Below, in pieces: positions 15,004 through 23,415 of a stretch of DNA of 40,763 bases; position 1 is the stretch's first letter, and every line of letters begins with the position of its first letter. The position numbers and the translations under genes were made by a program. The notes beneath the pieces were generated by a model, which saw only the letters and a program-made list of their open reading frames with translations, searched no databases and was not told the origin of the DNA. This DNA is from Bacilli bacterium. GTDB lineage: Bacteria; Bacillota_I; Bacilli_A; ML615J-28; CAG-313. The DNA is taken from contig JAFVWY010000014.1 in assembly GCA_017501465.1 (NCBI GenBank), positions 1 to 40,763 on the forward strand, written 5' to 3'.

Positions 15004-15726
15004 TTAGTGTTTTATACTCACTTCTAATATTAGTCTGTCTTTTCTTGTTATATTTACGACATCTTTGATTAATATTCTACCATAATGTCTAATACTTATT
15101 AAATCATTACTTTTCAACTGATAACTAATATTATCACATACTATATGATTAATTTGAACTAATCCTTTCTTTATTATCTCATTAGTATCATTTCTGCTTT
15201 TATTAAGTATCTTAGATATTACAGCATCTAATCTTTTACTTGCAACATTAATTAGCTGAGTTTCTTCTTTAAGCTCTGTTTTAAACTCCATCAAATCAAC
15301 AACACTACAATTAACTGCAATTTTATTAATCTCTTTCAATTGATCTAATAGTAGATTAACTATATCACTGACAACAAATATATATATTTCGTTTTCATTA
15401 ACAACTATATCACCGATTGTTTCTCTCTTAATACCAAAACTCATTAAAGTTCCCAACACATTACGATGAGATATTTCTCTAAAATCTGCTTTTAGTTTTA
15501 CTTTAATTAAAGATATTTCAAATTCATAATCTTGAGGATCCTCTTCGTTTTTATCAATAATGATTGCCCTTACTCTTTCAGACTCTATAAAGCCACCATT
15601 ATAATATACTTTAATCAAAGGGTTTTTTACCTTTCTTAAATCACTAGACTCAGTTGTATCTAAAAATTTAGTTAAAGCAAAACCCTGGATTTTTGCTTTT
15701 TTAATATAGTCATTAATTGTTGCCAT
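15004..15726 (-). CDS. ylmH: YlmH-family S4-domain RNA-binding protein
   Basis: A 240-residue protein close to the 257 of Bacillus YlmH. The N-terminal part has an RRM-like region with DPQDYEFEISLIKV and the conserved HRNVLGTLMSFGIKRETIGDI stretch. The C terminus is an S4 RNA-binding domain (about residues 165-225: SKRLDAVISKILNKSR, then a KKGLVQIN motif). YlmH binds stalled 50S subunits and has been linked to ribosome quality control, besides its usual genomic place near cell-division genes. Here it instead follows an M32 peptidase gene by 11 bases and lies directly upstream of the rpsD promoter. The ATG at 15726 has an AGAGGTTG site. Confidence 0.9.
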   Translation of the reverse strand: MATINDYIKKAKIQGFALTKFLDTTESSDLRKVKNPLIKVYYNGGFIESERVRAIIIDKNEEDPQDYEFEISLIKVKLKADFREISHRNVLGTLMSFGIKRETIGDIVVNENEIYIFVVSDIVNLLLDQLKEINKIAVNCSVVDLMEFKTELKEETQLINVASKRLDAVISKILNKSRNDTNEIIKKGLVQINHIVCDNISYQLKSNDLISIRHYGRILIKDVVNITRKDRLILEVSIKH

Positions 15727-15737
15727 AACAACCTCTT

Positions 15738-17240
15738 CTATAAATTATATATATTTTTGAATTTTGTTTTTAAATATTCCACAAAATACTTGGCATCAAA
15801 CGATTCCCCAGTTGCATAATTTAAAATTTCATCTGGTGTTTTAGTTTGACCAAATCTATGTACTTTATCTTTTAACCAATCATTTATTATTTGTAAGTTA
15901 TCATTTGATAATGCTTCATTAAAATCAATATCTTTTTTCATAGAATTTAAAAATTGAGCACCATATGCACTACCTAAGGCATAAGTTGGAAAATAACCAA
16001 ATGAACCACCTGCCCAGTGAACATCTTGTAAGATACCTAATTTATCACATGGAACATCAATACCTAAATACTCTTTATAAAGTTTATTCCAAATAATTGG
16101 TAATTCGTTAACATCAATGTCTTGTTCAATAATCATTTTTTCAATTTCATATCTAACCATAATGTGTAATGGATAAGTTAATTCATCTGCCTCTGTTCTA
16201 ATAAGAGAACATTCAACATAGTTTGCGCATTTATAAAAGTCTTCTAAAGTAACATCTTTCAATTCTTCTGTAAATAAGTTTTGAAGAACTGGATAATGTC
16301 TTTTCCAAAACTCATAACTTCTTCCCACAATATTTTCGTAAAATCTAGACTGTGACTCATGCATTGCCATAGAAGTTCCACCTGTTAACAAAGTTTCATC
16401 AAGTTTACTATCACATTGTTGTTCATAAGTGGCATGCCCTAATTCATGTATTGCTGAAAAAATACTTGATAAAATTAAATCTTCATAATAGTGATTAGTT
16501 ACACGAACATCACTTGTACCAAAGCCTGATGTGAATGGATGTTCACTTTCTTTCATTAAACCTCTTGTTTTATCAAAACACATTACTTTCATTAAATAAT
16601 CTGCAAAAACTTTTTGTTTGTTAATATCGAATAAACGATTTGATAATTTATTTTCTTGATTAGGTAAGGAATTAATTTGTTTAACTAATGGAACAATTTC
16701 TTCTTTTAATAAATTAAAGAATTTATCATATTTGTCTTTAGTCATACCTTCTTCATATTGATCAAGCAATACATTATATCCTTTTAACTCTTCTGTTTCT
16801 AAATACTTTACCATCTTTTTATTAAAATCAATAATTTCTTTTAAAGTATCTTTAAATATATTATAGTTCGAACTTAACTTAGCGTCTTTCCAAGTGCTAT
16901 GTGCCTTAGATAATAAAATACTGTATTCTACTAATTCATTCATTGGAATTTTAAGGCTTTGCATTAGTTCTTTATGTACTTTTTTTATTTCAATTTTTAA
17001 TAAATCATCTAATGAGTCTAATTCTTGATATAATTTTTTTACAATATTTATATACTCTTCTGATCTTTCAATTTCATAACTCATTTGTGATAACATACCT
17101 ATTTGTTTACTACGTTCTTCTACTGAATTAATGGGTGCTTCAGTTTCAGCATCCCAACTAATCATATATTCAGCATAACTTATAGCTTTCATTCTGTCTC
17201 GATAATCTTTATATTTTGTAATCATTTCTTTTAATTCCAT
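15738..17240 (-). CDS. M32 family metallocarboxypeptidase
   Basis: A 500-residue zinc carboxypeptidase of the Taq/BsuCP (M32) family, cytoplasmic enzymes that trim amino acids from peptide C termini. The zinc site HELGH lies at about residues 265-269 in the family context SIFSAIHELGHATYEQ. Other family stretches are HPFTSGFGTSDVRVTNHY, GTSMAMHESQSRFYEN, DELTYPLHIMVRYEIE and the C-terminal WAGGSFGYFPTYALGSAYGAQF. The length matches the family and there is no signal peptide. The ATG at 17240 has a GAGG site. It is the first gene of a pair with ylmH; a functional link is not known. Confidence 0.95.
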   Translation of the reverse strand: MELKEMITKYKDYRDRMKAISYAEYMISWDAETEAPINSVEERSKQIGMLSQMSYEIERSEEYINIVKKLYQELDSLDDLLKIEIKKVHKELMQSLKIPMNELVEYSILLSKAHSTWKDAKLSSNYNIFKDTLKEIIDFNKKMVKYLETEELKGYNVLLDQYEEGMTKDKYDKFFNLLKEEIVPLVKQINSLPNQENKLSNRLFDINKQKVFADYLMKVMCFDKTRGLMKESEHPFTSGFGTSDVRVTNHYYEDLILSSIFSAIHELGHATYEQQCDSKLDETLLTGGTSMAMHESQSRFYENIVGRSYEFWKRHYPVLQNLFTEELKDVTLEDFYKCANYVECSLIRTEADELTYPLHIMVRYEIEKMIIEQDIDVNELPIIWNKLYKEYLGIDVPCDKLGILQDVHWAGGSFGYFPTYALGSAYGAQFLNSMKKDIDFNEALSNDNLQIINDWLKDKVHRFGQTKTPDEILNYATGESFDAKYFVEYLKTKFKNIYNL

Positions 17241-17262
17241 ATATATACCTCATTACTTATTT

Positions 17263-17271
17263 ATTATACCA
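17263..17271 (-). promoter_or_regulatory. Extended -10 promoter of the M32 peptidase-ylmH pair
   Basis: Minus strand TGGTATAAT about 23 bases before the start codon; no convincing -35. Confidence 0.6.
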
Positions 17272-17340
17272 TAAAACAAGTCATTATTCTATTTAAAACA
17301 AATTATATTTTGCTTGTTAACGATTACATGATTTATTCAC

Positions 17341-17369
17341 TTGTTTTTTTAATCATTTTTCTTTACAAT
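17341..17369 (+). promoter_or_regulatory. Possible promoter of the phosphofructokinase gene
   Basis: TTGTTT (17341-17346), 17-base spacer, TACAAT (17364-17369). The predicted start near 17376 falls on the ribosome site, so the untranslated leader would be only about 10 bases; the true promoter could lie further upstream. Confidence 0.45.
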
Positions 17370-17385
17370 AATAATGGAGGTTCAT

Positions 17386-18615
17386 ATGAAAGGTGCATGT
17401 ATAGTAGGACAATCTGGTGGCCCAACTGCTGTTATTAATGCAAGTGTAGCAGGCGTTGTTTTAGCCAGTTTAAAAAATGAAAATATTACAGAAGTCTATG
17501 GAGCATTAAATGGTATAGAAGGTATAATTACTGAAAACATTATTGATTTTAGACAAGAAAGTATTGAAGAAATAGAACGTTTAAAGTATACACCTAGTGC
17601 CGCATTAGGTTCTGTAAGATTTTTCTTAGATGACTTTAAAAAGAATGAACTAGTTTATATACAAATATTAAATATATTTAAAAAATATAATATTCGATAT
17701 TTTTTCTATATTGGTGGTAATGACTCAATGGATAGTTGCCATAAAATTAACGAATATTTTAAATACATTGGTTATGAGTGTAACGTCTTTGGTATCCCAA
17801 AAACAATCGATAACGATTTACGCTTAACCGATCATACTCCAGGGTACGGATCTGCTTGTAAATTTGTAGCAACTACGATATCTGAAATATATTTAGACAT
17901 CAACGCATATAAAAAAGGACGTGTAACAATTGTTGAAGTTATGGGTAGAGACGCAGGATGGTTAACTGCTTCTGCAAAACTAGCTAGTTTGAATGGAACA
18001 GAACCTGATTTAATTTATCTACCTGAAACTAATTTTGATATTAATCATTTTTTAGAAGATATTGATACAATATATAAAGAAAAACAAAAGGTTTTTGTTG
18101 TAGTAAGTGAAGGAATTAAAGATAAGGATAGAGATTACATTTTAAAATATCGAAACTTTAATAATAATGATTCTTTTGGACACTTACAACTAGGTGGAGT
18201 TGCGGCTTTCTTATGTGAGATAATATCTCATAAATTTGGATATCCAGTTAGAGCAATCGAACTTAACTTACCTCAAAGATGTGCTTCTCACTTATCTTCA
18301 GAAGCAGATATCAATGACGCTTATATGTGTGGATTAAAAGCAGTTGAATTCGCAACAAATAATATTAGTGGCAAAATGGTGTCTATTGTAAGAAAGGATA
18401 ATAACACCTTTGATTATGACTACGTTAATCTAGAAGATGTGGCAACATTAGTAAAAGAATTTCCTTTGGAATATATAAATGATAAAGGCAATAATTTAAA
18501 TGATGACTATCTAGATTATGCTTTACCATTAATAAAAGGGGAATCACAATTAGAATTCGTTGATGGAATTCCAAGATTTGCTAAACTTAATAAAGTACTT
18601 GTAAATAAAAAATAG
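17386..18615 (+). CDS. 6-Phosphofructokinase, probably pyrophosphate-dependent
   Basis: Phosphorylates fructose 6-phosphate in glycolysis. The 409-residue protein has GQSGGPTAVINAS at the N terminus, GGNDSMD near residue 110, PKTIDND near 138, GYGSACKFVA, and VEVMGRDAGW near 185. ATP-dependent enzymes carry Gly where GGND has Asp and Gly where PKTID has Lys. This Asp and Lys pair is the established mark of the PPi-using, often reversible, form. The Asn in GGNDS replaces the more usual Asp. I start at the ATG at 17386 because a GGAGG site lies 5 bases upstream; the frame also opens at 17374, inside that context. It stands alone with its own terminator. Confidence 0.9.
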   Translation: MKGACIVGQSGGPTAVINASVAGVVLASLKNENITEVYGALNGIEGIITENIIDFRQESIEEIERLKYTPSAALGSVRFFLDDFKKNELVYIQILNIFKKYNIRYFFYIGGNDSMDSCHKINEYFKYIGYECNVFGIPKTIDNDLRLTDHTPGYGSACKFVATTISEIYLDINAYKKGRVTIVEVMGRDAGWLTASAKLASLNGTEPDLIYLPETNFDINHFLEDIDTIYKEKQKVFVVVSEGIKDKDRDYILKYRNFNNNDSFGHLQLGGVAAFLCEIISHKFGYPVRAIELNLPQRCASHLSSEADINDAYMCGLKAVEFATNNISGKMVSIVRKDNNTFDYDYVNLEDVATLVKEFPLEYINDKGNNLNDDYLDYALPLIKGESQLEFVDGIPRFAKLNKVLVNKK

Positions 18616-18637
18616 CTACTATTGTAGCTATTTTTTT
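18609..18637 (+). terminator. Terminator after the phosphofructokinase gene, likely bidirectional
   Basis: AAATAGCTAC/GTAGCTATTT hairpin with a 4-base loop centred at 18621-18622 and A/T runs on each side. It contains the PFK stop codon and also lies just after the thioesterase gene on the other strand. Confidence 0.82.
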
Positions 18638-19118
18638 ATATTTCTTTAATGTTATCTTCAATATAAATATTAACATCTTCATGATTAGATGTTGCAATTT
18701 TTTCTAAAGGAAGTTTAACATAAACCGCTTCAGCTTCAGCTAATACTATACCATCTAAAGTTTCTATTCGTCCTACCCCTTTAAATAATCGAGATTTATT
18801 CTCTATAATATTTCCTATAGCTTTTAAAGGTGTATTATATGGGACAGGTTTTCTAAATTTAGTAGTAAGGTTTGCAGTAACACCCCAAGTATTTGGTTCA
18901 TAAACCCATATTGCTCTTCCGATTGTTTCATCTAACATAGCAGTAATCATACCACCATGTGTTCTTTCTGGATAACTTTGATGAATCTCTTTAAAGTTAA
19001 ATAAAGCTATTACACTTTGATCTTCCATTTCATAAAAAGATGCTTTTACACCAGCATTAGTTTCAATGCCACATATTATACACATTTTGCTATTAGTTTG
19101 CTTCTTTAGAACTTTCAT
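18636..19118 (-). CDS. PaaI-type hotdog thioesterase
   Basis: A 160-residue single hotdog-domain protein. The motif PERTHGGMITAMLDETIGRA holds the His-Gly-Gly and the Asp/Glu characteristic of PaaI/YdiI-like acyl-CoA thioesterases, followed by TANLTTKFRKPVP. It has an N-terminal extension with two Cys (MCIICG) of unknown role. The natural acyl-CoA substrate cannot be told. I start at the ATG at 19118, which has an AAAGGA site 9 bases upstream; the frame also opens at 19136. No operon partner is evident because the tpiA terminator lies upstream. Confidence 0.85.
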   Translation of the reverse strand: MKVLKKQTNSKMCIICGIETNAGVKASFYEMEDQSVIALFNFKEIHQSYPERTHGGMITAMLDETIGRAIWVYEPNTWGVTANLTTKFRKPVPYNTPLKAIGNIIENKSRLFKGVGRIETLDGIVLAEAEAVYVKLPLEKIATSNHEDVNIYIEDNIKEI

Positions 19119-19181
19119 ATTAACACATCCTTTCATATATATTTTACTATGATTTTATAAATTGGTCAAATTTAAAAGAAA

Positions 19182-19204
19182 AACCTGATATAAGATATCA
19201 GGTT
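19182..19204 (-). terminator. Terminator of the pgk-tpiA operon
   Basis: A perfect 10-base stem (19195-19204 with 19182-19191) and 3-base loop, followed on the minus strand by a short T run, 9 bases after the tpiA stop. Confidence 0.87.
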
Positions 19205-19212
19205 ATTTTTTA

Positions 19213-19968
19213 TTAATTAATAGCAGCTTCTACAAAATAAATAAAATTATCAGCTTCTAAACTAGCGCCACCAATTAAAGCACCATCAATATTAGGTTTA
19301 GCCATTAATTCTTTAATATTATTTACTTTAACACTACCACCATATTGAATTCTAATTGCTTCACTAACTGATTCACCATATAATTCTTTAACAGTTTCTC
19401 TAATAAAACCACATGTTTCATCAGCAACTTCTGGAGTAGCAGTTTTACCTGTACCAATAGCCCAAATTGGTTCATAAGCAATTACTAATTCTTTAGCTTG
19501 TTCAACAGTTAATCCGCTTAAATCTTTTACGATTTGTTCTTTAATAACAGCTTCTGTTTGTCCAGATTCTCTATGTTCTAACATTTCTCCAACACATAGA
19601 ATTGGAACTAAACCATGATTAAATGCAGCATGTAATTTTTTATTAACTGATTCATCAGTTTCATTGAACATAGCTCTTCTTTCAGAGTGGCCAATAATAA
19701 CATATGTTACACCAGCATCAACAAGCATTTTAGGAGCAACTTCTCCAGTGTACGCACCTTCTTCAGCAAAGTGCATATTTTGAGCACCCACTTTTAAATT
19801 AGCGCCTTGTCTTTTAACCAAATCTCTTAAGTATAAAGCAGGAGCACATACAACAGAATCAACTAAATCATTTGAAGGCATTTTTTCATTTACAGCGTAT
19901 ACAAATGATAAAACTTCATCACGAGTTTTATACATTTTCCAGTTTCCGGCAATAATAGGTTTTCTCAT
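19213..19968 (-). CDS. tpiA: Triose-phosphate isomerase
   Basis: Interconverts dihydroxyacetone phosphate and glyceraldehyde 3-phosphate. The catalytic residues are visible: Lys in GNWKMYKT, His in [10 protein letters not shown], and Glu in [17 protein letters not shown]; the phosphate loop GGSVK and the LIGGASLE end are also present. The start at 19968 ([11 protein letters not shown]) gives 251 residues, the usual size; a frame opening at 19992 would overlap pgk. The ribosome site AGGATGG overlaps the pgk stop, 13 bases upstream, so pgk and tpiA are coupled. The gap, pgm and eno genes that often accompany them are absent here. Confidence 0.97.
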   Translation of the reverse strand: MRKPIIAGNWKMYKTRDEVLSFVYAVNEKMPSNDLVDSVVCAPALYLRDLVKRQGANLKVGAQNMHFAEEGAYTGEVAPKMLVDAGVTYVIIGHSERRAMFNETDESVNKKLHAAFNHGLVPILCVGEMLEHRESGQTEAVIKEQIVKDLSGLTVEQAKELVIAYEPIWAIGTGKTATPEVADETCGFIRETVKELYGESVSEAIRIQYGGSVKVNNIKELMAKPNIDGALIGGASLEADNFIYFVEAAIN

Positions 19969-19981
19969 TATATTGTCCATC

Positions 19982-21211
19982 CTATTTATCATCTAGGCAA
20001 ACAACACCTGGAAGTGCTTTACCTTCAAGATATTCTAAACTAGCGCCACCACCAGTAGAAATGTGACTAAATTTCTTTTCATAACCCATTGAAATTGCTG
20101 CAGCAGCAGAATCACCACCACCAATAATAGTAGTTGCACCTTCTAAATTTGCTAAAGTTTCGCAAATTGATTTTGTACCAACAGCAAATTTTTCAACTTC
20201 AAATACGCCAGCAGGACCATTCCAAACAACTGTTTTTGCACCTTGTAATTCTTGTTTAAATACATTGATAGTTTCAGGACCGCAATCTAAACCTTGCCAA
20301 TCAGCAGGGATTTCTTTAACACTAACAACTTTAGTATCAGCACTAGCAATAGCTCCAAAGAAATCAGCTGCACATGCTTCATCAGTTGGATTAGCAACAA
20401 CTACATCAACTGGTAAAACAATCTTACCTTGAGCTTTTTCTAATAAACCTTTAGCATATTCAACGTAATCTGCTTCACATTTACTCTTACCTACTTCATA
20501 ACCTAAAGCTTTATAGAAAGTGTATGCCATAGCACCACAAATCATTATTTTATCAGCTTTATTTAATAAGTTTTCAATAACTGAGATTTTATCTGAAACT
20601 TTTGCACCACCTAAGATAGCAACAAATGGATGTACTGGATTGTCGACAGCACCACCGATAAATTGAATTTCTTTTTCTAATAAGAAACCACTAACACTTT
20701 CGCCTTTAATATTTTTAGCAATACCAGTATTTGATGCTGCATCTCTATGAGCTGTACCAAATGCATCATTAACAAAAACATCACCTAAACTTGCCCAATA
20801 AGCACCTAATTCAGGATCATTCTTAGATTCCTTTTTACCGTTTAAATCTTCATATCTAGTATTTTGGAACATTAAGATTTGGCCTTCTTCTAATTCAGCA
20901 ATAGCTTTTTCTAAAGCTTCGCCTCTAGTTGCATTAATAAAAGGAACTGGTTGTCCTAACATTTCTTCTAATTTTCTAGCAACTGGTGCTAAATCATTTT
21001 TAGCAAGATCGGCTTCATCCTTAACACGTCCTAAGTGAGAGAATACAACTAGTTTTGCACCTTGTTCTAAAGCATACTTAATAGTAGGTAATGCTTGAAC
21101 GATACGGTTAGTATCAGTAATAACGCCGCCTTTCATAGGAACGTTAAAGTCAACTCTCATTAAAACTTTCTTTCCTTTTAATTGTACATCTTTAATAGTT
21201 TTCTTTGACAT
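19982..21211 (-). CDS. pgk: Phosphoglycerate kinase
   Basis: Transfers phosphate from 1,3-bisphosphoglycerate to ADP. Visible motifs are [35 protein letters not shown], the hinge [21 protein letters not shown] and the nucleotide loop GGGDSAAA. The chosen start, ATG at 21211 ([17 protein letters not shown]), gives 409 residues and has an AAGGAGA site upstream; the frame opens earlier at 21259 but that stretch covers the promoter. First gene of the pgk-tpiA operon. Confidence 0.97.
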   Translation of the reverse strand: MSKKTIKDVQLKGKKVLMRVDFNVPMKGGVITDTNRIVQALPTIKYALEQGAKLVVFSHLGRVKDEADLAKNDLAPVARKLEEMLGQPVPFINATRGEALEKAIAELEEGQILMFQNTRYEDLNGKKESKNDPELGAYWASLGDVFVNDAFGTAHRDAASNTGIAKNIKGESVSGFLLEKEIQFIGGAVDNPVHPFVAILGGAKVSDKISVIENLLNKADKIMICGAMAYTFYKALGYEVGKSKCEADYVEYAKGLLEKAQGKIVLPVDVVVANPTDEACAADFFGAIASADTKVVSVKEIPADWQGLDCGPETINVFKQELQGAKTVVWNGPAGVFEVEKFAVGTKSICETLANLEGATTIIGGGDSAAAAISMGYEKKFSHISTGGGASLEYLEGKALPGVVCLDDK

Positions 21212-21249
21212 TTTAAAAATCTCCTTTTTTGTCTTTTTATCCGTTATAT

Positions 21250-21278
21250 ATTTTATCACTTTTTATTAAAAATTGCAA
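21250..21278 (-). promoter_or_regulatory. Promoter of pgk-tpiA
   Basis: Minus strand: TTGCAA (21273-21278), 17-base spacer, TAAAAT (21250-21255) preceded by GTGA. Confidence 0.8.
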
Positions 21279-21289
21279 ATATAATGTTT

Positions 21290-21664
21290 TTAATCTTTTG
21301 ATATGATACTTGCCCTTTTGATATAACTTTTAATAGTTCTAATATTTTTATCAACATTTAATATTTGATTATCTTTAAATGTTATTGTCGTACAACCAGT
21401 CAATGAAGATATTGAATGTATATTGATATAAAGGTTATTAATTGATTTTTTATTACAAATTGGTATTAAACATAATCCAAGATCAATATATATAGGAACT
21501 AGTTTTCGATAATTATACTTTTCTTTAATAGAATTTATTCTTCCTTGATATGTAGTTAAATCTTTAATTAATAAGTTATTAATATATTTTTCAAAAGTTA
21601 GGTTTATTATTTTTTTTCCATTAATTTTGATTTGTCTATTTAGTATTTCAATGTAATTTATCAT
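21290..21664 (-). CDS. comK: ComK-like competence transcription factor
   Basis: A 124-residue protein resembling ComK, the DNA-binding master activator of competence in Bacilli. The pattern is an N-terminal hydrophobic strand region, then TTYQGRINSIKEKYNYRKLVPIYID (the Y-x-GR and following basic/hydrophobic stretch), a conserved 'PI' region, an IHSI strand, and a C-terminal region where ComK has its TITFKN-like motif (TTITFKDNQILNV). It is shorter than Bacillus ComK (192) and lacks its C-terminal extension. The FPT motif of classical ComK is replaced by LIPICNKKS. No ribosome site precedes the ATG; instead a TGATATAAT -10 box ends 6 bases before it, so the mRNA may be leaderless. The family call is moderate and rests on pattern memory. 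Confidence 0.62.
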   Translation of the reverse strand: MINYIEILNRQIKINGKKIINLTFEKYINNLLIKDLTTYQGRINSIKEKYNYRKLVPIYIDLGLCLIPICNKKSINNLYINIHSISSLTGCTTITFKDNQILNVDKNIRTIKSYIKRASIISKD

Positions 21665-21670
21665 AAAGAA

Positions 21671-21679
21671 ATTATATCA
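21671..21679 (-). promoter_or_regulatory. Extended -10 promoter abutting the ComK-like gene
   Basis: Minus strand TGATATAAT; the hexamer is at 21671-21676, so transcription is predicted to start at or next to the A of the ATG (21664). No good -35 is visible. Confidence 0.6.
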
Positions 21680-21712
21680 TATAAAAGTTTTAATTTTAGA
21701 TTTTATATTTTT

Positions 21713-21747
21713 CGAAAAAAAATACTCAAGACAAAATCTTGAGTATT
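21713..21747 (-). terminator. Terminator of the LRR lipoprotein gene, overlapping its stop codon
   Basis: A perfect 11-base stem (21737-21747 with 21721-21731) with 5-base loop and a long T run on the minus strand. The stop codon (21746-21748) is at the base of the stem. Confidence 0.9.
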
Positions 21748-23320
21748 ACCGTTTTTGATCCCATAAAACTGGACATGATGGATAAACATTCCAATAAGAA
21801 GATACCCAACCTGAAGGTTTAGAGCCAGCTTCGCAATATATAGTTAACTTACTACAATTTCTAAAAGCATATGCCTCAATAATATTTACTGATATTGGTA
21901 TATATATACTTTCTAAATTCACACATAATTCAAATGCACTTGTATTAATACTTGTAATACTATCATGTAAATAAACATTTATTAGATTCTCACAATTTTT
22001 GAATAAACCTTCTTCAATAATTTCAACATTATTTGGTAGAATACATGACTTTAAATTACTACAATAAGAAAAAGCAAATTTACCAATTGTATTAACCTTA
22101 TCATTAAAATGAATTTCTTCAATATATTTGTTATTTAAAAAAGCCCCATCACAAATAATTAAAGTATTAGGATTAATTGTATAAACAGAATCCTTTTTAC
22201 TACATGGATAGCTTATTAATTGCTCTAGATTCTTTGTATATAAAACCCCATCAACCGATTCATACAAATCATTATCTAATGTTATGAACTGTTCCAAACT
22301 TAAAAGATTATTTAATGACTCAGTTCCAATGCCTTTTAATTCATTATTTATTAAGATACTAGTAACACTTTTAAAACCATATAATTGAAAATCATTTAAA
22401 TTTGTTACTTGTTGTGGAATTTCAATATTAATTAGTTCTTCATATAAATTATCATTTTTATAAAAGAAATGACTGCCATAATACATAGGAGTAGAGTATT
22501 TAGAATCTAATAAAACATTAAACCATGAATCATAATATCCATTAAAATAAACTGTTTCTAGATTTATACAATCGTAAAAAGCATTTTCATGTATTCTTAC
22601 TAATGATTCAGGCAAAACAATATTGTTTAATTGTTTACAATTATAGAAAGCATTTTTTTCAATTTCAACTAAATTTCTAACAAATTCTACAGATTCAATA
22701 TTTGTACAGTTACTAAACGCATTTTTTAAAACGTTTGTTTCTTGAGTAATTTTTATTTCTTTTAAACTATTTGGAACAGATGAACTGTTGTATGATGAAG
22801 ATTCGGCACCAAATAAATAACCGATATATCCACCATATATATATGGCATAGTAATACTTTCAATCGTATCTACACCTTTTAAAATATTCTTACCAACCAT
22901 AATAATACTATCAGGAATAATAAGTTTTTCTAAATTAACAATATTTTTAAAAGCAGCATCTTTAATGGATGTAACTGGTAGACTATTATATTCAGAAGGG
23001 ATAATAACTTTTGTATCTAAACATGAGCCAATTCCAACTACTGAATATGATAATTGATCTTCATTTAAAACATATTCTAAATTATTCGATGTATAGTCTA
23101 TTTTTTCACCACATCTTTCACATATTCCGTTTATATAAGAATGTTCTAGCTTCAATGATTCATTATCTTGATATTGGTCACCACAATCACATACATGTAA
23201 TATATACCCGTTACTTGTACAAGTCGGATTAATTACTAATTCTTTATATACATGAGTATGTTCTTCTTTACATCCTGTTAATAATAATAAAATAAATAAA
23301 AAATAAATAATCTTCTTCAT
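21746..23320 (-). CDS. Surface lipoprotein with BspA-type leucine-rich repeats
   Basis: A 524-residue exported lipoprotein. The signal peptide MKKIIYFLFILLLLTGC ends in a lipobox with the lipidated Cys17. Residues 20-75 hold a Cys/His-rich segment (HTH, then PTCTSNGY, CDCGD, a further His, and CERCGE) that could bind a metal or form disulfides. From about residue 95 to 505, irregular BspA/TpLRR-type repeats run on, with recurring pieces such as IKDAAFKNIVNLEKLIIP, EKNAFYNCKQLNNIVLPESL and HENAFYDCINLETVYF. Such proteins often mediate adhesion, but the ligand is unknown. The start is the ATG at 23320 with an AGGTGA site; an earlier GTG (23329) lies inside that site. It is a single-gene unit with its own promoter and terminator. 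Confidence 0.92.
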   Translation of the reverse strand: MKKIIYFLFILLLLTGCKEEHTHVYKELVINPTCTSNGYILHVCDCGDQYQDNESLKLEHSYINGICERCGEKIDYTSNNLEYVLNEDQLSYSVVGIGSCLDTKVIIPSEYNSLPVTSIKDAAFKNIVNLEKLIIPDSIIMVGKNILKGVDTIESITMPYIYGGYIGYLFGAESSSYNSSSVPNSLKEIKITQETNVLKNAFSNCTNIESVEFVRNLVEIEKNAFYNCKQLNNIVLPESLVRIHENAFYDCINLETVYFNGYYDSWFNVLLDSKYSTPMYYGSHFFYKNDNLYEELINIEIPQQVTNLNDFQLYGFKSVTSILINNELKGIGTESLNNLLSLEQFITLDNDLYESVDGVLYTKNLEQLISYPCSKKDSVYTINPNTLIICDGAFLNNKYIEEIHFNDKVNTIGKFAFSYCSNLKSCILPNNVEIIEEGLFKNCENLINVYLHDSITSINTSAFELCVNLESIYIPISVNIIEAYAFRNCSKLTIYCEAGSKPSGWVSSYWNVYPSCPVLWDQKR

Positions 23321-23345
23321 ATATTTCACCTACTTAATATATATA

Positions 23346-23374
23346 ATTTTAACATAATAAAAAAAAGATTACAA
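23346..23374 (-). promoter_or_regulatory. Promoter of the LRR lipoprotein gene, embedded in the upstream terminator
   Basis: Minus strand: TTGTAA (23369-23374), 17-base spacer, TAAAAT (23346-23351) with an upstream TG. The -35 lies in the 3' arm of the hairpin that ends the upstream ABC ATPase gene, and the spacer holds its T run. Confidence 0.65.
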
Positions 23375-23396
23375 CTAAATATAATTGTAATCTTTT
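23363..23396 (-). terminator. Terminator of the sugar ABC ATPase gene
   Basis: A 12-base perfect stem (23385-23396 with 23363-23374), 10-base loop, then eight T residues on the minus strand. Confidence 0.85.
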
Positions 23397-23415
23397 GATT
23401 TTTATTTAAATGAAA

